NCBI GenBank assembly: GCA_964431205.1
Contig: CAYSIX010000054.1
Location: 1 to 20,026 of the forward strand
Direction: 5' to 3'
From: CAYSIX01 sp964431205
GTDB lineage: Bacteria; Planctomycetota; Phycisphaerae; Phycisphaerales; Phycisphaeraceae
DNA length: 20,026 bases
The translations under genes and the position numbers were made by a program. The notes beneath the pieces are model-generated. The model worked only from the letters and a program-made list of their open reading frames with translations. It was not told the DNA's origin and did no database searches. Numbering within the stretch: the stretch's first letter is position 1; the number at the start of each line of letters is the position of its first letter. Below are positions 14,105 through 20,026 of this stretch, piece after piece.

Positions 14105-15316
14105 GTGGCGCGATTCCAGTATCGGGTGCGAGACGGGGCGGGGGGCGTCGGCGCGGGGGTGCTCGACGCCGAGTCGGCCGACCAGGCGGCGCAGCTCCTG
14201 CGCCGTGACGGGCGGTTCATCGTCGAGCTGTCGCCCGCCGATGACGACGGGGCCACGCGCCCCCGCGCGGGGCAAGGCGGGCGCATCCGCCGCGCCGACG
14301 TGATCACGTTCACGCAACAGATCGCGGTCATGGTCGACACCGGCGTGCCGATCTCCGAGGCGCTGCAGTGCGCCGCCGAGCAGACGCCCAACGCGCGCTT
14401 TCGGGAGGTGATCGAGGGGGTCGCCCGGCGCGTGCGCGGGGGCGAGGACCTCTCCTCCTCCCTGGCGCAGTACCCCCAGGTCTTTCCGCCGCTGCTGACC
14501 AGCCTCGTCCGTGCCAGCGAGGCCTCGGGCACCATGGGACAGATGCTCGAACGCGTAGCGATGTACCTGAGCAAGGAGCAACACACGCTCCAGAAGCTGC
14601 GCGGCGCGCTGACCTACCCGGCGATCATGTTCACGGCCCTCATCGCCGTCACCGCCTTCCTCCTGCTGGCCGTGCTGCCCAAGTTCGCCGCGATCTACCA
14701 GCAGCGCGGCAGCGCGCTGCCCGGCCCGACCCGCCTGCTGCTGGGGCTCAGCGATGCGATGACCACTCACTGGCACCTGTTCGCGGGCACGGGTCTGATC
14801 GGGCTCGCGCTGCTCGCCGCCGCCGTCGGCACGCCCGGCGGCCGCGCCGTGATCGACCGGCTCAAGCTCCGCCTGCCGTTGATCGGCCCGCTTTACCTCA
14901 AGCTCTACCTCACCCGCGGCTGTCGCTGCATGGGCACCATGATCGCCGCCGGCGTCCCCATCCTCGACATGGTCGCCATCACCCGGCAGGTCACCCGCAA
15001 CGCCGTCTTCGACGCCTTCTGGGACGACGTCGACGAACGCCTGCGACGCGGCACCCAGCTCTCCGAGGCCATGTTCGCCTCCTCGCTCATGCCCCGCTCC
15101 GTCTGCCAGATGGTCTACGCCGCGGAAAGGTCCGGCCGGCTCGCCCAGGTCATGCACCGCATCGCCGAGCACACCGAGCTCGAGTTCGACGAGCAGGCCA
15201 AGCAGACCACCCAGTACATCGAGCCGGCCATGATCGCCCTGATGGGGCTGATCGTCGGCTTCGTCGCCATTGCCCTGCTGTTGCCCATCTTCAGCCTCGG
15301 CCAGGTCGTCTCGTAA
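14105..15316 (+). CDS. pilC: Inner-membrane platform protein PilC (GspF family)
   Basis: The product has 403 residues, the typical size. It begins with the short N-terminal region FQYRVRDGAGGVGAGVLDAE, then two copies of the T2SSF helical domain (about 60-190 and 265-395) and three membrane segments (about 171-195, 224-245, 377-396). The first domain shows the usual QIAVMVDTGVPISEAL and the second GTMIAAGVPILDMV, which are the two matching copies of the family motif. PilC anchors PilB at the membrane and passes its motion to the pilin subunits. The start is GTG at 14105 with GGGAGG 8 bases upstream. It closes the + strand pilus run; no pilT follows. Confidence 0.95.
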   Translation: MARFQYRVRDGAGGVGAGVLDAESADQAAQLLRRDGRFIVELSPADDDGATRPRAGQGGRIRRADVITFTQQIAVMVDTGVPISEALQCAAEQTPNARFREVIEGVARRVRGGEDLSSSLAQYPQVFPPLLTSLVRASEASGTMGQMLERVAMYLSKEQHTLQKLRGALTYPAIMFTALIAVTAFLLLAVLPKFAAIYQQRGSALPGPTRLLLGLSDAMTTHWHLFAGTGLIGLALLAAAVGTPGGRAVIDRLKLRLPLIGPLYLKLYLTRGCRCMGTMIAAGVPILDMVAITRQVTRNAVFDAFWDDVDERLRRGTQLSEAMFASSLMPRSVCQMVYAAERSGRLAQVMHRIAEHTELEFDEQAKQTTQYIEPAMIALMGLIVGFVAIALLLPIFSLGQVVS

Positions 15317-15584
15317 CCCCCACCGACGTGAAAACCTGTCACTCGGCGACCCGCGACGGGCGCCGATCCGGCACGCCCCGGGCGACCGGCGTGCGCGCGC
15401 CCCGGGCGGCTTCTTGAGCGCGACCACGTCACCGATCGGTGCCGACGCTCTGTGGGTTCGCGCGTCCGGACGCCGGCGTCGTGCGCACGAACGCGACCGC
15501 TCGGCCAGGGGCAAACGCCGCGTGATCACCGCCGGCCGGCCGTCGGGACTCGGCGTGAGAACGACTGCCAACCGAGGACACCAC
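15317..15584. other. Intergenic region between pilC and the ComEA-like gene
   Basis: These 268 bases have no convincing gene. Several GC-rich inverted stretches are present, but none carries a T tract, and I cannot place a promoter. The frame of the downstream gene is open back to 15270 but the added residues are Arg/Pro-rich and lack family features. Confidence 0.5.
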
Positions 15585-16328
15585 ATGCTCAGCCGCACTC
15601 CCCTGACCCGACCCGTGCTTCCGGTAACCGTCGCGATGTTCGTGGCCTTGGCGTGGTGGCGGTGGGACCCGCCGCTGCGGGCGCAGCCCGCGGACCCGAT
15701 CGGGCCGATCGCCTGGGGGCAACCGCTCGACGAAATCGGCCGGGGCGAGTTTCACGAGATGCATCCCGCCTGGCAGCGGGCGGACATCGAGGCCGACCGC
15801 GCCCTGGTCGAGCAGGTCGCGAGGCTGCATGACGCCCTGAGCTCGATCGATGCGCGGCTGGAGCGAGACGCCCGCGCGGCCGAGGCGCTGCACGCGGCGG
15901 TCGTGGAACTGGCCGGGCTCAGCGAGACCACCGCCAGCGCGACGCGGCACATCCGCGAGGCGGTCGCGCGCGGGCTGGAAGGCATCCGCCTCGAGGTCGA
16001 GCGACTCACGCGGCATGTCGCGGCCGCCGCAGTCGAGCCCGCCGACGAACCCGCCCGCCTGTCGATCAATGACGCCGAGGCCGCCCAGCTCGCGCGCCTG
16101 CCCGGCGTCGGCTCCGTCCTGGCGGCGCGGATCATCTCCCACCGTCAGAATCACGGCCCCTTCTCGAGCCTCGAGCAACTGCTCGACGTGCCCGGGATCG
16201 GTCCTGCCACGCTCGCGAAGATCCGACCCTACCTGACGACGAGCCAACCCGACCAGGCGACCCCGGACCCCGCCGGTGAGCCCGTCGAGCCCACCGCCCC
16301 GATGCGACGTGGCTCGGACGGCGGTTGA
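15585..16328 (+). CDS. ComEA-like helix-hairpin-helix DNA-binding protein, membrane anchored
   Basis: The product has 247 residues. A hydrophobic N-terminal segment (about 10-28) serves as anchor or signal, followed by a Pro-rich stretch, a mostly helical region (about 60-150) with coiled-coil character, and a C-terminal ComEA-type double HhH unit (about 158-217) with LPGVGSVLAARIISHR and VPGIGPATLAKIRPYL. ComEA holds incoming DNA in the periplasm during natural transformation. The gene lies after a type IV pilus locus, which in many bacteria also drives DNA uptake. The long helical spacer between anchor and HhH unit is unusual. I chose ATG 15585 because the anchor begins there; the ribosome site is weak. 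Other HhH proteins with structural roles remain possible. Confidence 0.82.
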   Translation: MLSRTPLTRPVLPVTVAMFVALAWWRWDPPLRAQPADPIGPIAWGQPLDEIGRGEFHEMHPAWQRADIEADRALVEQVARLHDALSSIDARLERDARAAEALHAAVVELAGLSETTASATRHIREAVARGLEGIRLEVERLTRHVAAAAVEPADEPARLSINDAEAAQLARLPGVGSVLAARIISHRQNHGPFSSLEQLLDVPGIGPATLAKIRPYLTTSQPDQATPDPAGEPVEPTAPMRRGSDGG

Positions 16329-16337
16329 TCCGCCCCG

Positions 16338-16352
16338 GCCTCACGGCGAGGC
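16338..16352. terminator. Small stem-loop between convergent genes
   Basis: GCCTC (16338-16342) and GAGGC (16348-16352) surround a 5-base loop in the 41-base gap between the convergent ComEA-like and PhoB-like genes. It has no T tract on either strand, so a role as a shared weak terminator is only a guess. Confidence 0.3.
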
Positions 16353-16369
16353 GTCGCCCGCCCGTCTCT

Positions 16370-17110
16370 TCAGTCCCGAAACCGGTACCCCACGCCGCGC
16401 ACCGTCTCGATCAGCTCCCCCGCCTCCCCGAGCTTGCGCCGCAACGAGACTACCTGCACGTCTACCGATCGATCCGTCACCGCGGCGAACCCCTCATGGA
16501 TCGAATCGATGATCTGCTGGCGGGTGAACACGCGTCCGGGCCGCTCAGCCAGGAGCACCAGCAGCTTGAACTCCGTCGCCGTCAGATCGATCCGCCGGTC
16601 TTCGATCCGCACCTCGTGACGGTCGCGGTCGATCCGGATACCGCTGACCTGGATGATCGGTCGGCCGTCGGTCGAGGCCTCGGCACCCTCGGCCCGGCGC
16701 ATGACCGCGGCGATGCGCGCCAGCAGCACCCGGGGGCTGAACGGCTTGACCACGTAATCATCGGCGCCCAGCTCCAGCCCGCGGACGATGTCCGCCTCCT
16801 CGCCCTTGGCCGTCAGCATGATGATCGGGATGTCCGCGGTCTCGGAGCGCGACTTGATCGCCCGGCAGACCTCCAGCCCGTCCATCGCCGGCAGCATCAG
16901 GTCCAGCAGGACCAGGTCCGGCGGGTTGGCGCGGACCTGCTGGAGGCCCTGCTCACCCGTCGAGGCGGTGCGCACCTCGTACCCCTCCCGCTGAAGGTTG
17001 TAACGCAGCAGCTCCAGCAGGTCCTGCTCGTCCTCGACGATCAGCAGCGAGGCGTCGGCCGACGGCTTGGAGCGCTCGGGACGGGGCTCGGACGCGTGAG
17101 CGAGCATCAT
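16370..17110 (-). CDS. PhoB/OmpR-family response regulator
   Basis: The product has 246 residues. An N-terminal tail of about 20 residues precedes the receiver domain (about 21-138) with E26-D27, phosphorylation site D70 in LLDLMLPAMDG, T100 and K122 in VVKPFSPR. The C-terminal winged-helix DNA-binding domain (about 150-245) ends in the typical VRGVGYRFRD. The receiver and the QVVSLRRKLGEAGELIETVR segment are closest in style to PhoB, the phosphate-starvation regulator. No PhoR-type kinase or pst genes are in the window. The ATG at 17110 follows GGAG at 8 bases. The neighbour upstream on the same strand is an OprO/P-type porin, and a Pho-box-like repeat lies in front of this gene; both support a phosphate role but do not prove it. 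Confidence 0.92.
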   Translation of the reverse strand: MMLAHASEPRPERSKPSADASLLIVEDEQDLLELLRYNLQREGYEVRTASTGEQGLQQVRANPPDLVLLDLMLPAMDGLEVCRAIKSRSETADIPIIMLTAKGEEADIVRGLELGADDYVVKPFSPRVLLARIAAVMRRAEGAEASTDGRPIIQVSGIRIDRDRHEVRIEDRRIDLTATEFKLLVLLAERPGRVFTRQQIIDSIHEGFAAVTDRSVDVQVVSLRRKLGEAGELIETVRGVGYRFRD

Positions 17111-17170
17111 GTCAGGGTCTCCAGCAATCGAGACATGTTATCGGGGGGCGGAAACCGGGTGCCCGATGGT

Positions 17171-17188
17171 ATGTGAGATTTCGGTGAG
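17171..17188 (-). promoter_or_regulatory. Pho-box-like direct repeat upstream of the PhoB-like gene
   Basis: On the - strand the site reads CTCACCGAAATCTCACAT: two 7-base units starting CTCAC, 11 bases apart, with an AAAT spacer. The E. coli Pho box has the same layout (CTGTCAT-AAAT-CTGTCAY). It lies about 60 bases before the start codon. A possible -10, GATAAC, is at 17137-17142, further from the box than in E. coli. Confidence 0.4.
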
Positions 17189-17265
17189 GCGTCGGGCCGC
17201 GGTCTGGAGCCGGCACGCCCGCCCTCGGGGCACGGGCAGCCGCCCGGTGGGCGGAGCGAGCGCAC

Positions 17266-17298
17266 AAAAAAAGCGGACCGGCGTGATGCCGGTCCGCT
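17266..17298 (-). terminator. Rho-independent terminator of the porin gene
   Basis: On the - strand a perfect 11-bp stem AGCGGACCGGC / GCCGGTCCGCT with a 5-base loop (ATCAC) is followed by a run of seven T that begins with the last stem base. It lies 29 bases after the porin stop and isolates the porin from the PhoB-like gene. Confidence 0.95.
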
Positions 17299-17327
17299 CG
17301 GGGGTGAGCAAGAATCTGCCGCGGGTA

Positions 17328-18728
17328 TCAGAAGACGAGCTGGAACTGTCCGCGAAGGACGACCAGGTCGTCGCCGTCGCTATCCAGACCGCTGATGCCC
17401 AGGCCGTCGCTGGTGATGCTGTTGCCGAACGGGTTCGAGAAGTCCTGGTGGTCGTACACCCAGACCACGTCGGCCGACAGCTTGGCGTTGTGCTTCTTGA
17501 TGAAGTAATTCACGCCGACGGTCAGGGCCTGGATGTCGCCCTCGTCATCGACGTCGCCGTCGATCCACTCCCAGCGAACGAACGGCTGGTAGGTGTCGTT
17601 GATGTTGTAACCACCCTGCAGCAGGGCGCCGAACATGTCGCGGTCTTCGATGACCGACGAGTTCATGATGTGCCCGCCGGTGAACGCACCGTTCAGCGAC
17701 CAGCCGGCCGTCTCGAACAGGGCGTCGACGGTCCACGCGGCGTAGTCGGCCTGGCTCTCGCTGCCGTTGTCCGCGTTGTTGCCGTCACCCATCTGGTAGT
17801 GACCCGCACCGCCGAGCACCAGCAGCGTGTCCTCACCGTCCCACGCCACGTAGTCCTTGCCCTGGCCCCACTCGCCCATGAGCAGGACCTCGCCGCGGCC
17901 GGTGAACGCCAGTTCCACCGCGTCCTCGCCGATCGTCGAGAACTCCTCGTCGGCACCGTCGTTGAACGACAGCATCGTCCGCCACATGTCGGCCTCGTAC
18001 GAGACCATGATCTGCTCGCCACGGTCCAGCGTGAAGAACTCGGTCACCATGGCGCGCTCGATCGCGAGCTGACGCTTCGAGCTGAGCAGCTCCTCGGCCA
18101 AGAACGGCAGCTTCCACTTACCGGCCTGGAGCGTGATCCCGTTGTCGAACGTGTGCCCGACGATCACGTCTTCGACGAGGACGTCGCCGTCACCACGATC
18201 GGTCGCGAGCTGGATGTAGTACGTCAGCTTCGGGCTGCCGATGTGGCCGTGGAACCACAGCTTCGTGCGGCGGATCTGCAGGCCGTAATCGTCCTCGTCC
18301 GTCACGTCCCGCTCGATCTCGTCGCCGTCGGCGTTGGTGTCCTCGATCGTGTCGCCACGATCGTCCTGGAAGTCCCACAGCGCGCGGACCTGGATCTGAC
18401 CGCCGACGTTCAAACGGTACGCCCCGTCCGCGGACTGAAGGAAGAACTGCTTGCCGTCGTGACCGGCGGTCAGCCCGTCCTGCAGCAGCGTCGAACGCGT
18501 CTCGGCGTCGGCCAGCACGTCGCGGATCAGCGACTTGACCTCTTCCGCTCGCCTCTCGTTCAGCCACTGATCAGACTCGGACTGGCGCAACTGCGACACC
18601 TCAGCCCGAAGCGACTCGAGCTCGGCACGCAGCGCCTCGGTTTCCGACCGCGTTTCCGCCGACGCCGGCAGCACGATGCTGCACAACGCGGCGCCTGCCA
18701 ACAAACTTCTGACACGTTTCCCTGACAT
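17328..18728 (-). CDS. Outer-membrane porin of the phosphate-selective OprO/P type
   Basis: The product has 466 residues. ATG 18728 is chosen because AAGGAG lies 9 bases upstream and it opens a clean signal peptide (1-24, ending LPASA). A coiled coil follows (about 28-60, EALRAELESLRAEVSQLRQ), which in planctomycete and other porins may reach toward the cell wall, then a beta-barrel of about 380 residues with repeated aromatic strands: LNVGGQIQVRALWDF, LQIRRTKLWFHGHI, SPKLTYYIQLATDRG, ALTVGVNYFIKKHNAKLSAD, and a final Phe (RGQFQLVF), as usual for barrel assembly. Loops are rich in Asp and Glu, which is odd for an anion channel; the substrate is therefore open. The gene has its own terminator and probably its own promoter. 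Confidence 0.9.
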   Translation of the reverse strand: MSGKRVRSLLAGAALCSIVLPASAETRSETEALRAELESLRAEVSQLRQSESDQWLNERRAEEVKSLIRDVLADAETRSTLLQDGLTAGHDGKQFFLQSADGAYRLNVGGQIQVRALWDFQDDRGDTIEDTNADGDEIERDVTDEDDYGLQIRRTKLWFHGHIGSPKLTYYIQLATDRGDGDVLVEDVIVGHTFDNGITLQAGKWKLPFLAEELLSSKRQLAIERAMVTEFFTLDRGEQIMVSYEADMWRTMLSFNDGADEEFSTIGEDAVELAFTGRGEVLLMGEWGQGKDYVAWDGEDTLLVLGGAGHYQMGDGNNADNGSESQADYAAWTVDALFETAGWSLNGAFTGGHIMNSSVIEDRDMFGALLQGGYNINDTYQPFVRWEWIDGDVDDEGDIQALTVGVNYFIKKHNAKLSADVVWVYDHQDFSNPFGNSITSDGLGISGLDSDGDDLVVLRGQFQLVF

Positions 18729-19077
18729 TGGTGCGTCTCCTTGGAAGATTCCTGGAACCCTGCGATCCCCTGATGGTCGCCACACGATCGTGGCACGGTT
18801 TAAAAAAGAAACGTGAGCGTTCGGTCGATGCTCTTCGGGCGGGCATACCTCTCGGTCAACCGGACGATACCGGCGTGCCACATCCTCCGCAACAAACATC
18901 TAATAACGGTGCCCTGATCCGGCCACCACATGGCGGCCCGTTCCCTGATGCCCAAAGGCGCGCGGAGCATAAACCACTCATCGGACCGATGCAAGCCCTC
19001 GCCCGACTGCGGTGCTTATCGGCCAGGCCTTTCGCGCAGCATGAGATTCCTTCGAGACTTCACGCCCACCGGACGCA
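18729..19077. other. Intergenic region upstream of the porin gene
   Basis: These 349 bases lie between the stop of the DUF971 gene and the porin start, both on the - strand. They are less GC-rich in parts (for example TTTAAAAAAG at 18799-18808) and hold a 10-bp palindrome CACGATCGTG (18783-18792). Short open frames exist but none has a good start signal or family features. The region probably carries the porin promoter and a long leader. Confidence 0.55.
18966..18994 (-). promoter_or_regulatory. Possible sigma-70-type promoter for the porin gene
   Basis: On the - strand TTGCAT (18994-18989) and TATGCT (18971-18966) are 17 bases apart. The match to consensus is moderate. If used, the porin mRNA would have a leader of about 230 bases. 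Confidence 0.25.
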
Positions 19078-19449
19078 TCAGGATTTACCCTGATCCTTGC
19101 CCACCTCCCCTTCGACCGATCCCGGCCCGATCTGCCACAGGTAGTCCCACGAATACAGCCCCGTGTCGTGACCGTCCGAGAACCGGATCCGCACCGCATA
19201 GTTGCCCACCAGCTCCGCGCCCTCCGCCCGCAGAGGCCCCCCAGACCCCGCCGCGCTCGCCGGCAGCACCGTCAGCGGGTTCTTCGTCATCTGCTCCCGC
19301 AGGTGCCGCGCGTCCGCCGACGGCGACATCCGCCTCAGATACTCGATCGGGTACTCCGTCACCGTCCCGTCCGACCACGTCACCGTCAACGCCCGATCCT
19401 TATCCAGGTCGAGGCTTCGCGGGCTGCCCGGGGGACGCGGCTTCGTCAT
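19078..19449 (-). CDS. DUF971 family protein
   Basis: The product has 123 residues from ATG 19449 (a GTG one codon upstream is also possible). It has the DUF971 pattern: ALTVTWSDGTVTEYPIEYLR followed by MSPSADAR, and later GNYAVRIRFSDGHDTGLYSW then DYLW. This small fold is found alone or beside Mrp/ApbC-type iron-sulfur proteins and as the N-terminal domain of gamma-butyrobetaine hydroxylase-like enzymes; its role alone is not known. The CPCA-type cysteines of many members are absent here (MSPSADAR). It follows the sulfotransferase gene after 33 bases on the same strand and may share its transcript. No strong ribosome site is visible. A weak inverted repeat overlaps the stop codon. Confidence 0.85.
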   Translation of the reverse strand: MTKPRPPGSPRSLDLDKDRALTVTWSDGTVTEYPIEYLRRMSPSADARHLREQMTKNPLTVLPASAAGSGGPLRAEGAELVGNYAVRIRFSDGHDTGLYSWDYLWQIGPGSVEGEVGKDQGKS

Positions 19450-19482
19450 CACCGCATCGTACGACCCGTCCGACCGCGCCGC

Positions 19483-20026
19483 CTACCCCCGATGCCGGTG
19501 CAGACGCCGGTCCACCGCCTCGACCATCCCCGCCGGGTCCACCCGACCGTCCAGAAACCCCGCGACACGCTCGGCCTCCCGCCGCGGGTCCGCCAGCACC
19601 GCCTCGTACGACACCTCCAGCAGTGAGAACCCCTCCCGCGTTCGCACCGCCTCCACCGCCTGTCGCAACTGCCCCTCGTACACCGCCGCCAGCCGGTCCG
19701 CCGGCAGATGCGCCCCCGCCCCGCCCGAACGCGCCAGCATCGCCCGCTGCGACGCCAGCACCTGCGCCATCGGCCGACGCATCAGCACCACCCGGTACGC
19801 CGGGCCCGCCGGCAGCGACCGCAGCAGCGCATGAACCACCTTCACCGCCTTGCCCTCCGCGCCCGACACCCACCCCGCGTCCTGCCCCGTCCGCTTGACC
19901 GCCTCCAGCTCCAGATACCCCCGCGGGTTGTCCTCGTCCGGCCCCCGCACTCCGTCGCTAAGCACCCCCATGCCCCCCGGCGCCAGCATCTGCATCATCA
20001 TCGACGTGCCCGTCCGCGGCAGGCCC
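19483..20026 (-). CDS. Sulfotransferase family protein (N-terminus beyond the right edge)
   Basis: The frame runs off the right edge; about 180 residues are visible. Reading in from the edge it begins GLPRTGTSMMMQMLAPGG, the 5'-phosphosulfate-binding loop for the donor PAPS, so only a few N-terminal residues are missing. Further marks are the NPRGYLELE stretch and VVLMRRPMAQVLASQRAML, which matches the 3'-phosphate-binding region of this family. The enzyme would move a sulfo group from PAPS to an unknown acceptor, perhaps a sugar or lipid; sulfotransferases are frequent in planctomycetes. The visible length is short for the family, which usually reaches 200-300 residues, but the end is a normal TAG at 19483-19485. 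ATG codons inside the loop (20001 and after) are not the start. Confidence 0.85.
   Translation of the reverse strand, partial: GLPRTGTSMMMQMLAPGGMGVLSDGVRGPDEDNPRGYLELEAVKRTGQDAGWVSGAEGKAVKVVHALLRSLPAGPAYRVVLMRRPMAQVLASQRAMLARSGGAGAHLPADRLAAVYEGQLRQAVEAVRTREGFSLLEVSYEAVLADPRREAERVAGFLDGRVDPAGMVEAVDRRLHRHRG

Noticed and set aside
12016..14586. Long - strand open frame opposite the STAS gene, pilB and the start of pilC
   Set aside because: The opposite strand carries three well recognised genes with catalytic motifs; this frame has none and is a composition effect.
17109..18725. Long + strand open frame opposite the porin
   Set aside because: The - strand frame has a signal peptide, barrel pattern, final Phe and a matching terminator; the + strand frame has no features of a protein family.
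18860..18890. Sigma-54 promoter before the porin (TGGCACG on the - strand)
   Set aside because: The -24 element fits, but the -12 position reads TATC and lacks the required GC of TTGCA.
19073..19096. Terminator at the end of the DUF971 gene
   Set aside because: ATCAGG and CCTGAT can pair across the stop codon, but the stem is only 6 bp, overlaps coding sequence and has no T tract.

Overview
The window is very GC-rich DNA (by eye close to 70%) that reads as a planctomycete, most likely of the class Phycisphaerae. The reasons are the overall gene style, the separate pilM-pilN-pilO genes with GspG-like pilins, the porin with an N-terminal coiled coil, and a sulfotransferase of a type common in that phylum. 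This placement is inference from style and content; no rRNA or marker phylogeny is available here. The window is densely coding. I see no tRNA, rRNA, insertion sequence or CRISPR array.

Layout. The left edge (1-458) holds a 5'-truncated frame whose first part looks like the N-terminus of NusG and whose remainder is the C-terminal half of ribulose-phosphate 3-epimerase; it is either an odd fusion or a chimera at the sequence end. From 912 to 15316 everything lies on the + strand and forms a type IV pilus (or closely related pseudopilus) locus: a GspG/PilA-like pilin with a strong terminator, a small one-helix membrane protein, a second GspH-like pseudopilin, then a translationally coupled run pilM-pilN-pilO-pilP-like, the secretin pilQ with a very long acidic tail, and, after another terminator, a TPR lipoprotein. 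A regulatory block follows: a single-domain response regulator overlapping a GAF/HD-GYP cyclic-di-GMP phosphodiesterase, then a STAS-domain protein. The STAS gene sits 5 bases before the extension ATPase pilB, which is followed by the platform protein pilC. A ComEA-like helix-hairpin-helix protein comes next (15585-16328), which suggests that the pilus may serve DNA uptake.

The right part (16370-20026) is on the - strand: a PhoB/OmpR-type response regulator with a Pho-box-like direct repeat upstream, an OprO/P-type porin with its own strong terminator, a DUF971 protein, and a sulfotransferase that runs off the right edge.

How it fits together. PilM/N/O/P would form the inner-membrane alignment complex, PilQ the outer-membrane gate (with the TPR lipoprotein as candidate pilotin), PilB the motor and PilC the platform. 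PilB starts with an MshEN-like domain, a known cyclic-di-GMP sensor fold, and the HD-GYP enzyme next door would degrade that same messenger, so a local control loop on pilus extension is plausible. No pilT, prepilin peptidase or further minor pilins lie in the window. The porin and the PhoB-like regulator look like a separate phosphate-related pair.
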